The notes: a model not told the origin generated them from the letters alone. DNA of 64,000 nt from Phaseolus vulgaris (GCF_000499845.2 NC_023749.2:6915030-6979029), one strand, 5' to 3'; positions 31,064 to 42,794 are shown, counted from the stretch's first letter. Numbers and translations are program-made.

Positions 31064-33026
31064 CTAATTTTCGATATTGATATCTTCGGCATCATTATCC
31101 GGAATCTCATTAGCAGGAACTAATTCACCATTATAAAAATCCTTCTTAACATCAAAATTCCCTTCATCAATAGGAATCTTGTAAAAATATTTTGCTTGTT
31201 GAAGAGCCTTCTCGAAACCCAATTTATGTTGTTCAAAGATAAAGCTTTCGGCTTCAAAAACGTTAGTCCTCAGCTGATGTATCTCCTCATCCATAGCTTT
31301 GATGGTGTTTTTGTCAGAATCATTCGCAGAAGATAATGCCGATACCTTTTCGTTGAAGCCTTGATTTTCTTTACATAGTCGAACATTCTCTTCGCTAGAT
31401 TTCAAGTTCTCGTTCTCCAAATCAGAAATTTTCTTCCCAAGACCTTCTATTTCGACTTCTTGTTCTTTTTTCTGCTTTTTAATCTCTTCTAACTGCACCG
31501 ATAAAGAGCTCATTTTTTCTTTATACTCAGCAAAATCATTCTTCAATTTGTCAAACTCAGATAAAGCCACACAGTTTCCATTCTTCTCCTTCATCATCTT
31601 TCCAATCAAAAGATTTCTGCTTGACAATTCAATAACAAAATCTGCCAAAGAAGCAGCATCCATAGTCTTCAGCATGTTGTAAGACGATTCACCAAAAGAT
31701 GTCTGAACAAACTTCACATATTTAGTTGTAGCACAAAATATCGTTTCCGAGAGAGGTTCGGAAGAAACATTTTCACTATGGCGATGGCGCCGAGAAGACG
31801 AATGCGACCTCTTGCTATTTCTATCACGTTTTTTCGATTTCTTTGAAGGACCAGCAGCCTCAACATTACTTACCGGTTCAACCACTTCAACATTCACAAC
31901 GGGTTCCACGACTTCTTCCACCACAGGATTCACCACACTTTCACGACGGGGAGTTACATCACCCACCTTGTTCAGCAATTTCAAAAAATACGAGCGAGCT
32001 TAGTGCTCGCCATCAAAGCTGAAAATCAATAAAACATTTAGCTAAGTTAAAAAACTCATCCTATAAAGAGCGAAAATGTGGAACAACCACGTACCAATCA
32101 AATCTTCTCGAGGATTTGGTGAAGTGTACAGTTGTAGCAAGGCGCGAGTGGGAACCTGGTACGAGAGCCGACTAAAAACTTCGATAACATGACGATCGGC
32201 CACACCCATTGAATGAAACGAAATTGAGTTAAACTTCACAGGATCTTTTGTCCAGTACAGAGGAAACCTTGGAGAATCTCCATAAAAAAAATACTCTCTT
32301 CCTACAGGCTCTATTAGAATTTTAAAAAAACTCCCCTTAAAATCTTTGTATGATGACGTAAAAGGTTTAAGGAAACAAACATTGGATTTACTAATAAGGG
32401 ATAACCACCCTGACCGCTTCCCAGGCCGAGAGCTATAATAGTACAAGAAGGAAGCAGAACTGGGAGAAAGCGATAATAATTTACACAAAATGCTAAATGC
32501 TTGCATCGCAGCCCAACCATTCGGATGAAGCTGAGTAGGCGCAACATTGAGAAAGTTAAGGACGCCTATTTGAAAGTTGTTCAAAGGCAACCGAATATGA
32601 AGATCTCTAAAAAAGCAAGCATAAAAATAAAAAAAATTCATAACTATCACCCTCTCGGCCATGACAAACATTATCGGCATCTCCAACACGCCGAAAAGAA
32701 ATAATATCATTTTCAATGTCAGAATAATAAATCTGAGAATGGGAAAGGAAACTACGAAGTTCGATAGCAGAACGGTATTTGGACAAATACTCTCGGACTT
32801 TAGGATTAACCCATTGGTAACCTGGACGAAGATTTTTCTGGGGCAATACAATGCCGAATTCTTGAGGAGCATCAACAGTCGATGCTCCATTTGAATCATT
32901 CATACAAGAAGGGGTAGCAGATGAAGACTTCGAGTCTCGACGATCCTCTTCTCGCACCACTCGCCCAGTTGATTCACCACCCGCGCTTGAAAAATCATCA
33001 GAAGCAGAAAAACTTGAAAGAGACAT
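31064..33026 (-). pseudogene. Antisense extra gene of the Ty3 element (Transposase_28-like), broken
   Basis: On the minus strand, opposite to gag-pol. An ATG at 33026 starts a Ser-rich N-terminus with GYQWVNPKVREYLSKY. An A8 run on the plus strand (32629-32636) marks a frame change, after which the other frame continues with ACFFRDLHIRLP and GVLNFLNVAPTQLHPNGWA, the pattern of the Pfam 'putative gypsy type transposon' family. A GT at 32094 and AG at 32019 would bound a 76-base intron. A second frame change near 31983-31988 leads into a charged coiled-coil tail (31984-31064). Antisense genes in this position are known in Tat elements; their role is unclear. The two frame breaks indicate it is non-functional here. 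Confidence 0.7.
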
Positions 33027-33348
33027 TACCTTTGCAAGAACTGGTTACAGATAGAAAATAAGCTTCTTTTCTCAATACACAACGAAACACATTCGTAAAA
33101 GTTTGAAAGAAGACCCTATTTATAACCCAAAGATGCACCCTAGAATTTGAAACGTTGCAAGCAATCTGAAACCGTTCAAAAATGTATAATCTAACGGTTG
33201 CAACAACAAATTCACGTCAAATCAACTTAACTCAGCAAGCTAAAGCACAAAAACCGAGGCATTTAATATCAAATTAAATCAAATGTCAAATTTACTATAT
33301 TCTATTAAGACGCGAATATTTTTTAAAAAAGCTTAAAATATTTCTGTC

Positions 33349-33360
33349 TTGGGGGGCTAG
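33349..33360 (+). promoter_or_regulatory. Polypurine tract of the Ty3 element
   Basis: TTGGGGGGCTAG immediately before the 3' LTR start TGTACTGG. It is the expected position of the plus-strand primer. Confidence 0.65.
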
Positions 33361-33942
33361 TGTACTGGTAGGCTAAAACCGAGAGGTTCATGCCGAGAAC
33401 TACATAGTATAACAACTAAGATGTTAGGTTAAAACCGAGAGGTTTAGACCGAAAGCGAAGAAGACAAAAGAATAAAACAAAAATATAAAAATTATAAAAG
33501 CCCAATTAGATAAAAACTTGCAAGAGGGGTGCACAAATAATAAAAAAGGTGCAGAAAGAAAGCCCAAGAGTAAAGGGGAAAGCCCATTAAAGAAACTCTA
33601 TAAATAGGAGTTCAGAGATAGAAAGAGGTAAGAGTGATTTTATCTGATAAATATTAAACCTTTTCTGACTTTGGCATCGGAGCGACTTGCAGGTACCCCC
33701 ACCAGCCGAGAGGAGAAGCCGAGAGTACCAGCCTAGAGGAGAAGCCGAAAGCACCAGCCTAGAGGAGAAGCCGAGAGCACCAGCCGAGAGCACCAGCCGA
33801 AAGCACCAGCCGAGAGGAGAAGCCAAGAGTTCCCATCAAGGAGAGAAATTAAGTACCCAGCCCAAGATAGTATTCAGCCCAAGATTGAAGGATTAGTCTT
33901 GTTAACCCATTTCGAGTGTTCTTGGTCCCTGTTGTAAGAATA
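33361..33942 (+). repeat. 3' LTR of the Ty3 element
   Basis: Starts TGTACTGGTAGG after the polypurine tract and ends TGTAAGAATA, where the 5' LTR has TGTAAGAACA. It holds two related internal starts (TAGGCTAAAACCGAGAGG near 33369 and TAGGTTAAAACCGAGAGG at 33425). The GAGAGGAGAAGCC minisatellite at about 33705-33832 has several more units than in the 5' LTR. About three or four substitutions separate the LTRs over some 450 aligned bases. Confidence 0.8.
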
Positions 33943-35751
33943 ATAATAAATACTTTAAATATAAATACTTTTTTAATCTGTAAATTAGAGTATATAATTT
34001 AATTAATATAATAATTAATTATTTTTAGCTCTAAATTTAATTACTATTTAATGATTTTGTTGTAATTATATATATATATATATTAATTAGTATTTTTTTA
34101 ATTAGTATTTTTTTTTTATCTTATGAAATGATTTCACTTTTATTTATCAAACTTTTATTCTGTAGTTACATAATTAAGTTAGATTTAAATTCATTTTTAT
34201 AATAAATAGTAGAACTATTAGGGTAATAATTTTTTAATAATTTGTGTTGATTTTTCCTTTTAAATACTTGTGTGGTATAAATGAGATTTCTAACACATTC
34301 TTTTAAGTGTGTAATTCAATAAGTGTTAATTTAATTTCGTGAAATTTACATCCAACTTGAATATTGTGATTTTGATATATCATTACTATATTAGCATGTG
34401 TCATCTCCACTTAAAGATGAAGAGTACATATTTTCAAGAGGCTACCCAACAAAGTCAATAAAATGAAATGAAACTTAGAAACACTGATAATTTGATTCAC
34501 TATTCCTCAATACACAAAAATCTTCTCCTTCCAATGTGCAATTACATTACGTTGTTAATTTCTTTCAAATAACATGTGTTGTTCCCTTGTAAACTTTCAA
34601 AGAAAGAAAGTTAAGGCATCATATTCTTAATATCATATAAATCAGCTATTAATTGCATGCTAAACAAATATAATATGGTGCGATTCCATTTAGCATGTTA
34701 ATACATGGACAAATTCTCCATCCACCTCTACATCTTACGCTTTTATTTTCATACATACAAAAGTCAGTTTTAACTTTTTTTAAAAAAATTTAAATAATTC
34801 TAAATAAAACAATCTCACACACCTCAATTACTCCTCCAGTATCCTATATATCTCTTCCTGTCGTAACACTTTTTGTTCTTATCCAACCGCATTGAGAGAG
34901 CATTTTCTTCATTTGAGCATGTGTTAGAGTGTTGGTGAGAAAATTTGTTGTATTCAACGTTTCGAAGATATTTTTTTTAATTTGTATTTCTTTTTTTGCA
35001 CATCGCTATATTTTTTTTTAAAATTTTGTGGTTTCCAAAAAAAATGGAAAAAAGCGAATGAAAACACAACCATTAATAAAAACATCACAAAACTTAGTTC
35101 AACTACTAACCACTACAAGGAATCATCAACACTTGAGAATAAAAGAATGCATCATACTCAGAAGGCTATTGTTGAAATTAAAAAAAAAATAGAGGTGTAG
35201 TGAAAAGGTACGGAGGTACACGTAGAATTTGCCTAATACATGGCTATTATTTTTATTTTTATGAGAAATTTAAGTGTCAAAATGAGAGTCTCATGGTCTA
35301 ATATAAAGTTTACTCATAAAAGAGAAAAAATCAATTTTCTTAGAAAAAAGTGTATTTTTTATTGCAATGCAACCACTATTTGCTTATATTAGGCACATAA
35401 TATTCTTTTTCAACCTCCTTCCGTTACCAAACATGAAAACTAGTCACTATCTAACTTTTGGAGTATGCTTAACAAGTTGGAGATTTAAATTAGTAGAAAT
35501 GGGTGTATAGTTTCTATTATTTTCTTCTTGATAAAACATAACAAAGGTTGCAATTTTTTTAAGGAAATATAGCTGAAGAAAAACCCTTAAATATATAGAG
35601 GGATACAACAATTAGTCAAATTACAGATCCCTTAATCCACTCTCATAAATTCACCACTAAAGTACTCTTTATCGCAATCAAACACTCTCAATCATTAACT
35701 GCATGGTAAGTAATGGTTTGGATTTTGGTAATCATCAAATCCAGTTTTTGT
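33943..35751. other. AT-rich intergenic DNA and 3' flank of FLA-C
   Basis: No gene recognised. The small open frame around 34982-35200 is low-complexity Lys/Asn-rich and not convincing. From about 35370 the sequence resembles the 3' flanks of FLA-A and FLA-F. Confidence 0.5.
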
Positions 35752-36618
35752 CTACGAAGACAATGCAGTCACAAGAACTAGTCCAAGAACAAGGGAACCC
35801 CACTTTCCATGCATATGGATTTTCATAGTTCCAGAGTTCTCTTTAGTGGAACTAATCTCAGATGAATCTGAGGGATCTGGAGAAATTGACTTCTCCTTAT
35901 CCGCTTTAGGAGCCTTTGCTGATGGTTCCGGAGCCAATGTGGGTGCCTTAGCAACAGCAAAGAAGTCCATAGGAAGAAGCACCTTACCCACCTTGTAAAT
36001 AGCAAGATGCTTATCTGTATATACAATGCCTGTGATGGTGGTGTTAACCTCACCCGTTGAGATGTTCACACTCCCACCATAACTTATCACATTCAGTTCC
36101 ACTTTTCCAGGTTTAGCCCCTGCAAGGGTTCTCACAGGGTTGGTTAGAGTATCAAAGTTGGAGCTAGAAACATAGTCTGAAAGAACATGGAACTGTAAGA
36201 GCTCGAGCTTTTGGCCATCAGAAAGAGAGTTGAGGAAGCCTGGTTTGAGTTCAGAGAAGGAACTGTCATCAGGGGCAAGAAGGGTGATGCCACCTGATTT
36301 AGTAGTGAGGAGCTGTGCATTGAGTTGGTTGATCAATTGGGTGGTTTTCATGAGGCGGATTAGGATGTTGAATGATTTGGCCTGCCTCAGGATTCCAACA
36401 ATGTCAACAGCTGCAGTGTCAGGGGTGGAATCAGTTGGTGACTGTGGCAGTGAGGGAACCAATGGCTGTTTAGGAGCCTCAGCTGGAGGGGTAGGTGTAG
36501 GTTGAAGTGGTTTAAGAGGGGCAGAAGCTGGTGATAATTGGGCTAAAGTGGTGGTGGAATACAAAAATGAAAGTAGCAGGGCTAGTGAGAAGGACAAGAC
36601 ACATTGCTCTTTCATCAT
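35752..36618 (-). CDS. Fasciclin-like arabinogalactan protein, FLA11/12 type (FLA-C)
   Basis: Single exon, 288 aa, close paralogue of FLA-A/B. The FAS1 domain is almost unchanged (ITLLAPDDSSF, VNISTGEVNTTITGIVY, KVGKVLLPMDFF). Differences concentrate in the first AG module (PLKPLQPTPTPPAEAPKQPL) and the C-terminus, where one AKAP repeat is missing and the tail reads GTMKIHMHGKWGSLVLGLVL. Signal peptide about 1-26 and a hydrophobic C-terminus suit a GPI-anchored wall protein. A TATA box and the conserved upstream block are present, so it looks functional. Confidence 0.92.
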   Translation of the reverse strand: MMKEQCVLSFSLALLLSFLYSTTTLAQLSPASAPLKPLQPTPTPPAEAPKQPLVPSLPQSPTDSTPDTAAVDIVGILRQAKSFNILIRLMKTTQLINQLNAQLLTTKSGGITLLAPDDSSFSELKPGFLNSLSDGQKLELLQFHVLSDYVSSSNFDTLTNPVRTLAGAKPGKVELNVISYGGSVNISTGEVNTTITGIVYTDKHLAIYKVGKVLLPMDFFAVAKAPTLAPEPSAKAPKADKEKSISPDPSDSSEISSTKENSGTMKIHMHGKWGSLVLGLVLVTALSS

Positions 36619-36703
36619 TTTGGTTTTTTACAATGAAGGTTTAGATGATAGGAATTGTAGTTGTAATGAGGTGTTGATGCATTGGTGATATGGTGGAGAT
36701 GGT

Positions 36704-36710
36704 TTTTATA
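36704..36710 (-). promoter_or_regulatory. TATA box of FLA-C
   Basis: TATAAAA on the minus strand, about 86 bases before the ATG at 36618, in the same context as FLA-A. Confidence 0.6.
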
Positions 36711-36769
36711 GAGAAAGTTTGGGATTGGGAGACAAGGATAGGTAGTTGAGAGGACTTGTTTGAGAACCT

Positions 36770-36945
36770 TAAATTGTGATTTTTGAGCACACACTGAGTG
36801 GCTAGCTGGCAAGGATATTGAGGTGTTGCATCAACAATGATATATGGATGGAGCATTGTGTTTTCATGATTGAAGGCCACACCAGTCTCCCATCACAATC
36901 AATTGATCAATTGTAGTTTTTCTGCTGGACCTCTGTTATCAAACA
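36770..36945 (-). promoter_or_regulatory. Conserved FLA upstream block (FLA-C)
   Basis: Aligns with 7850-8045 of FLA-A: GGATATTGAGGTGTTGCATC, then an ATGATTGA-GCCACACCA-type stretch and a TTTTTCTGCTG-ACC segment. Confidence 0.45.
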
Positions 36946-37079
36946 GAGCAACCTTTTTGCAATGAAAATAGAAAGACATAGCCATTGATGTGCACAAGTT
37001 ATGGCATCTTTTGTAAAAACAATGTAATTGGAGAAAGGTCAAAAAATTGTTTCCCATGCATGGTAACGAAAATATATGA

Positions 37080-37525
37080 GGTTTGGACACATTTCTTAAA
37101 TGACGTGTTTGTGTCGATTCTATTGGACACCAACGCTGGTAGAATATGTATCTTTGAAGTGTCAAATTCAAAAAATATTTATGAAATTTCTGATAATTCG
37201 ACAATTTTAATACGGTTCTAATACAATTTTAAAAAGGAGAAACACATTAATTTTCTAAAAACTTAAATTTATATATCAATTCTTATTATAATTATAAAAA
37301 TAAGAAACAAATCCTTTTGAATCCGCCATGAAAAATATTTATTAAAAAAATTGAAAAAATACTTGTACATATAAATCTTTATTGTTAAGGTATATAATTC
37401 ATAATTATATAATATATAAATCTGTGTTCATGTATCCTATATTTTAAAGATTATACAGATTATACGTATTTACATTTTAGAAATTATACGTATTTTCATA
37501 TATATATATATATATCCGTGTCTTC
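37080..37525. repeat. Dispersed repeat, copy 2 of the 23210-23575 family
   Basis: Shares with 23210-23575, in order: GTGTCAAATTCAAAAAATAT-like start, CAATTTTAAAA, AACTTAAATTTAT, TATTATAATTATAAAAAT, ATTATATAATATATA and CGTGTC-type ends. It is more diverged and carries a (TA)n run near 37500. It sits about 460 bases upstream of FLA-C. Confidence 0.55.
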
Positions 37526-38805
37526 TAATGCATAGATGAAAATACTTCAAGAAGATTAATTTTGTTTTCTTTACTCTGAAGCTTTTCAAGATTCAGTTCG
37601 TACTTCAAAGATAAAATAAAACTTGAAATTCAAAGTTTAAAAGTTTAATCTTTCACCCTGTTTCCCAATAATATAAAGATATTTATTACAATGTTGTTTC
37701 ACACAAAGGGAGATATAACATTATTCTGATATAAAGTTCTCTTATTTAGGTGTAGATGCACTGCTGTTAAATATAATAGATGTTATTGTTAGAAAATGAA
37801 ATCGAATAAATTCAATATAATTATTGCTTACCCAAGAAAGTTTATTTCTTTTTCATTCAATTATGAATTAAATTAGGAACATTTACAGTATGACACATAA
37901 TTAACCTTTTCAACAGTGATCTTAGACACCCGACTCGGTCAAAATTTTAATTTAAGGGAAACTAGTATTTTTTATGTTTATTTTGTTTCTGAAAAGGATG
38001 GCCTGAAGGCCTAAAAACTACAAGGAAAATTACATTAGAAACATCAACTAAAAAGGGAATAGAAAGAAGAACATTTGTTAAGGGCACATGAATAACCACA
38101 TTTTAGGTTCTCCAATCACTTTCTAATATGAAAATAAAACCATAAATTAAAGTTGGAATGATTATTTTCCATTAGTTTCTTTATACACTTCACATTTGCA
38201 CAAAGATAAAGAGTATTCCTTTTGCACAATGATATTTTAGATATCACTAAGAATCTTTACCATCCCAACTAAGTTATCATTTTAAAGTTTCAACAATTAT
38301 TTCACATTACACGAACATTCATAAAAGAAGAGAAAAGACAAACAAAAATACAAACAAGTATATCTATGTCAATAAAAAGAAAACCATCCCAACTAACAAC
38401 CTAAATTCTGAAAGGTTAAAATGATTCTTAAATAAAATGGTGTTCATTACATTACAGTGGGTAAAGAATCAAATAAAAAAGAAGTTCAATTTATTATCAA
38501 CTTTTATGATAGTCATAAAATCCGCACATCTATTACTTATTTAGAAGATCCAAGAAACTTTAAAGTCAACAGTAGCAAGTTTTCAAACATTGTATTCCAA
38601 AGATTTTTGAGTAAATTGAAGCATAACTAAAAATTTCGGAACGATTTAACAGAAACAGCTGAATTGTGAATCATTCAAGCATTCTTTCCCTTTCCATTTC
38701 ACCAATACACGAGATACCAGAAAAATACAGCAAATTTAAACAAAAAAAGAAGCACAAACAAAGAAATTAACCACAAAGAAAACTGAAAGTTCAGCTGCTA
38801 AATGA
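37526..38805. other. Intergenic DNA, no gene seen
   Basis: AT-rich, without a recognisable coding region or repeat. The last 150 bases are likely 3' UTR of FLA-D. Confidence 0.45.
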
Positions 38806-39648
38806 TCAACTCCACATGGTTGCCATAGCGAACAAGGCTATCCCAAGTGACACAAACTTTGTTCCACTAACATTGCTCAAACTGAGTGCCCCAGATTTAT
38901 TGTGATCCTGGTTTGCTTCTTCTTGATCGTCATCAGAAGAGTTTTCCTTAGCAGCTTTGGGAGCCTTTGCAAGAGATGAAGGAGCCAAAGCTGGAGCCTT
39001 ATTGGTTGCAAAGAAATCTAGAGGAAGAAGCACCTTGTCCACGTGATAAATCCCAAGTTTGTTATCCGAGTATACTACCCCAAGAATGGTGGCATTGACG
39101 ACCCCAGTTGAAATGTTGACACTGTTACCTAATGCATTCACATTCAGTGGAAGCCTTGCAGGGTCTTTGCCAGCCACTGTCTGCACAGGGTTGCTCAGAG
39201 AATCAAAGTTTGAGCTGGACACAAACTCTGGTAATATGTGGAACTGCACAAGTTCAATTTTCTGGCCTGCGTTTAGGGAGTTGAGGAAGCCAGCTTTGAG
39301 GTTGGAAAAGGCAGAATCATCTGGTGCAAGGATGGTTATGCCCCCACTCTTGGCTGTTATGAGCTGTGAGTTGATGTTGTTCATGATTTCTGTGGTTTTG
39401 AGGAGGCGGACCAGGGTTGAGAACATTTTGGCCTTTTTTAGGATTCTGGTGATGTCATCAGGGACAGAGTCAGGGGAGTCTGGAGACTGAGGTAATGTGG
39501 GGACTAATGGTTTTGGTGATGGTGCTGCAGCCTTTGGGGTATGGGGAGTTTTTGCTGCAGGGGCTGCTGCAGGTGCAGGTGAAATAGCCAAGGTGGTAGA
39601 GGAAAATAGTAGAAAGAGTGAGAAGGAGAAAAGGGTTGCTTGTTTCAT
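38806..39648 (-). CDS. Fasciclin-like arabinogalactan protein, FLA11/12 type, diverged (FLA-D)
   Basis: Single exon, 280 aa. Signal peptide about 1-22; AG module rich in APAAAPAAKTPHTPKAAAP-type Ala-Pro; FAS1 domain about 60-205 with ITILAPDDSAF, VQFHILPEF and VNISTGVVNATILGVVY; second AG module (APALAPSSLAKAPKAAK), then an acidic stretch and a hydrophobic tail. The FAS1 domain is clearly related to FLA-A/C/F but well diverged, so this is an older duplicate. Intact, with a TATA box upstream. Confidence 0.92.
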   Translation of the reverse strand: MKQATLFSFSLFLLFSSTTLAISPAPAAAPAAKTPHTPKAAAPSPKPLVPTLPQSPDSPDSVPDDITRILKKAKMFSTLVRLLKTTEIMNNINSQLITAKSGGITILAPDDSAFSNLKAGFLNSLNAGQKIELVQFHILPEFVSSSNFDSLSNPVQTVAGKDPARLPLNVNALGNSVNISTGVVNATILGVVYSDNKLGIYHVDKVLLPLDFFATNKAPALAPSSLAKAPKAAKENSSDDDQEEANQDHNKSGALSLSNVSGTKFVSLGIALFAMATMWS

Positions 39649-39769
39649 CTTCCAGTTGCTAAGTCAAACCTGTAGATATGGCTTTGATGATTGTGGAAGT
39701 ATGTGAATGGTTTGAATTAATTATGGTTGGAGTTTGTGTGTGATATGTTGGATTTGTGAATGAGGGGGG

Positions 39770-39776
39770 TTATATA
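39770..39776 (-). promoter_or_regulatory. TATA box of FLA-D
   Basis: TATATAA on the minus strand, about 122 bases upstream of the ATG at 39648. Confidence 0.55.
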
Positions 39777-41948
39777 GAGATTAGAGGCCAAGAAAATGAT
39801 AGGTTGGTGACATGTTGTGGCTGTGAAATTTGTTAGCTGTGGAGTGATATCCCAACTGTGATGAAATTATTAGTGGGATATTTGGCAAAGTGATGCTTTA
39901 GTTGGCATACATTAGGTGAAATAACTACTTCTGTCATTGCTGTAGTCTGGGCATCAGTTAGAAAGGTTTGCCATGACACCATTTAAATACAACACAGTAT
40001 GCAAGTATGTCCTACAAAAAGATGTCTGAATGCAGAAAAGTTGTACTTAGATGTTGAGGAAAACGATAATTTACACACATTTTAAGGACACCATATGATA
40101 AGACAAGACAGTGAGTCTACTATAGAAAACATTTTATTTCTGTTATATTACTGTATATAAAAGTTCCATAAGACAATTGGAAAGCATACATAAAACAGAG
40201 AAAATAACTAAAATTACAGTACCTGGGTTATTCTCAAATTGTACTCTCTCGTTAATCCAGATGTCTATTTGATTAATTAAGTGTTCATGCAGTTGTTACA
40301 CTGCTAACTTCTTTCACCACTCTGCACTGCACCTCTATGCAAAAAGATGAGCTTTTGTTCTCAATATTTTAAACACTGACGAATTGACAATTTGGGTGAC
40401 ATGATCAAGAAAAAAACCACTACCGGTCGAATTATTTTTTTATTCATCCCCATAATTTTTAAATGCAACTCCATAATTTATAAAATGAACATTTTACTCT
40501 TTATAAATGTGACTTCAAGCTTACCAGTTATGAAAATATTCCACTACAAGTTTTTTGAAATTCTAAAATGATTTAGAATAAGATTTTCATAACAAAATCT
40601 TTAAAATAAATTTTGAGGAACATATGAAATGCATTTCAAAACAAATTTTTTGAAACATGAGTTATTTCTAAAATGAGCTTTCATAACAAATTTTATAAAA
40701 CACATGAGATATGCATACCATAATAGAATCTCTAAAACAAGCTTTTTAGAACATATATAATATTCCAGAACAAACTTTGTAGAACAACTCTTTTTCCTTC
40801 TTCTTCTTCATCTTAGAGTATAGTAGCAACAAAGAACAAATGTGTAGTTGGAGGTGCAACAACGCGGATGACGGTGACAACAATGATAATGTGGTGCAAC
40901 GAGAGAGTTTATTTTTATTTTTTTTCTTTTATATGGAAGTGCAGTTAGTAATTATTGTGGTGTAGTAAGAAAAAATCTGTAAAATTCTTAACCCATTTTA
41001 ATACACATGTAGCAAAAACAACGTACTAAAATAATCGGAGAGTTTCTTCTTGCACCCCTACAATTTTCTTCCTTCACCCTACATTCTTTTGAAATACTAA
41101 AATTATCATTTCACAATTTTAGGTGATTTCAAAATAGGAATTTCATAAAAAAAAGTGTTTCCAAAATAGAGATTCGAACATCGCTATCTCATATCTGGTT
41201 TCACCTCACACATTAAGTATCTCTAATACTTTTAATACTTTTGGCTTAACTCCATTTCTAGATTATCTTTGACTTATTTTCACACTTAAATCACCTTCAA
41301 TCCGAGCTCCACATCTTAAGTTCTTCTATGTCGACACCACATAAATTAATAATTTTTTATTCGACATTTCTCCTTAAACATTTTATCTCGTGAGTTGGAC
41401 AATTCTTTATATCAAAAGGCAATGTTATACTAAAAAAAATGACAATTCACTAAAAATAAATCATTAAATAAAAATTAATTTTAAAAAAATAAAAATTAGT
41501 TATTATATTAATTAAAATAAATATTATTTTAGAGATTAAAAAAAATATTAAATTTTTTTTTATTATTAATAAAATTTATAAATTAATATTTAACTATTAA
41601 CTTTAGAATTAAAATAGTTGGTTATTCCACCTTAGAATTATGTGCATGTGGTTCATCGTTCCAACACAATCAAATTATATTAAGAATAAAAATATACTAT
41701 ATCCATTGATTAAATTTTATATAAGGTACTCTTTAATATTTCAATAATTATTTTAATTTCTTAACTAATGCTTTTAGAATATCAGTTAGAAATGGAATGA
41801 ATTTTTTTTTTTTTGCAAGTTATGGTCTTAACTCTTATGCAATAGAAAATGGAAGGAAGAAATATTCATATATGATTGAACCAAAATGGCATACCAAACC
41901 ACAAGCACTATAGCCAATATAAAAAAACCATTATTTTCTTCTTGCCCT
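39777..41948. other. Intergenic DNA with degenerate short repeats
   Basis: About 40540-40800 holds irregular repeats of GAACA-AACTTT / AAACAAATTTTTTGAAAC words, and about 41040-41170 a TTCTTGCACCCCTACAATTTTC segment. They look like remnants of an unidentified transposon. No gene seen. 41440-41620 is extremely AT-rich. Confidence 0.4.
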
Positions 41949-42794
41949 CTACATGCATATCATGGCTCCACCCATCAGAACAACAAAAGACATCCACTTT
42001 ACATGTACGCTGTAGAAATTCATGCAACCACCAGAAGCCTCCACCGGAACACCACTGTCATCATCCATATTTTTGTTACTGTCACCACTTCTGTCTGCAT
42101 GTGGCTTCGGTGCCGGAGCCTTAGGCTTAGGGAGCACCACGTCAAGTGGAAGAAGCACCTTGTCCACCTCATAAATAGCAAGCTGCTTGTCTGTATACAC
42201 GGTGCCTGTGATGGTGGCATTGACGGCACCGGTGCTCATGCTCACGTGGCTGCCACCGTAAGTGGTGATGTTAAGTTGCAGCCTTTTGGGGTCATCACCG
42301 GCTTGGGTCTGAACGGGGTTGGTTAAAGTGTCGAAGTTGGAGATTGAGAGGAAGGAAGAAAGAGTGTGAAACTGTAGGAGTTCCACCTTTTGCCTGTCGT
42401 TGAGTGAGTTCAGGAACCCTCCTTTCAGCTTTGAAAAGGCACTGTCAGGTGGCGACAAAATGGTCAATCCGCCGGAATCTGATGTGAGGAGTTGAGAGTT
42501 GAGTTGGTTGATCAACTGGGTTGTCTTCAGAAGCCGAATCAGAACAGAAAATCTTTTGGCCTTACTCAGTATTTGAGCAATGTCAAAGGTAGCGGCTTTT
42601 GGGGTGGCGGGAGATGGGGCAGCATCGGGGGACACTGGTACCAATGGAACAGTGTTCATTCCCGATGGAGATGCCAATGGTGATTGTGCTACTCTTGGGA
42701 TTGAAGGAGATGCTGCGGGGGAGTGTTGAGCTGATGTGGTGACTACCACAAGTACAAGTGAGACACACAAGAAGAGAGAATGTTGCATCACCAT
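41949..42794 (-). CDS. Fasciclin-like arabinogalactan protein, FLA11/12 type, diverged (FLA-E)
   Basis: Single exon, 281 aa. Signal peptide about 1-22 (ends TTSAQ); AG module with SPAASPSIPRVAQSPLASP and PDAAPSPATPKAA; FAS1 domain about 65-210 with LTILSPPDSAF in place of LAPDDS, LLQFHTLSSF and an H2-like region with VSMSTGAVNATITGTVYTD; a short second AP-rich module (KPKAPAPKPHAD); hydrophobic tail (WMSFVVLMGGAMICM) for GPI attachment. The Asp-Asp of the H1 box is replaced by Pro-Asp. Probably functional. It resembles the source of the relics at 5939-6250. Confidence 0.9.
   Translation of the reverse strand: MVMQHSLFLCVSLVLVVVTTSAQHSPAASPSIPRVAQSPLASPSGMNTVPLVPVSPDAAPSPATPKAATFDIAQILSKAKRFSVLIRLLKTTQLINQLNSQLLTSDSGGLTILSPPDSAFSKLKGGFLNSLNDRQKVELLQFHTLSSFLSISNFDTLTNPVQTQAGDDPKRLQLNITTYGGSHVSMSTGAVNATITGTVYTDKQLAIYEVDKVLLPLDVVLPKPKAPAPKPHADRSGDSNKNMDDDSGVPVEASGGCMNFYSVHVKWMSFVVLMGGAMICM

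Larger units (their letters stand above)
24207..33942 (+). mobile_element. Ty3/gypsy LTR retrotransposon, probably Tat lineage, about 9.7 kb
   Basis: Order: truncated 5' LTR, primer-binding site, gag (one stop codon), pol with protease-RT-RNase H-integrase, a short-repeat hairpin array, an antisense extra gene, polypurine tract, 3' LTR. The extra antisense gene between pol and the 3' LTR, and a long internal 3' region, are known for Tat-group elements such as Grande and RIRE2. The LTRs differ by a few substitutions plus a repeat-number change, so insertion was recent. No target duplication could be identified because the 5' LTR start is missing. Confidence 0.85.

Noticed and set aside
34982..35200. 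72-aa Lys/Asn-rich open frame
   Set aside because: Low-complexity AT-rich sequence without motif, splice context or homologous copy.
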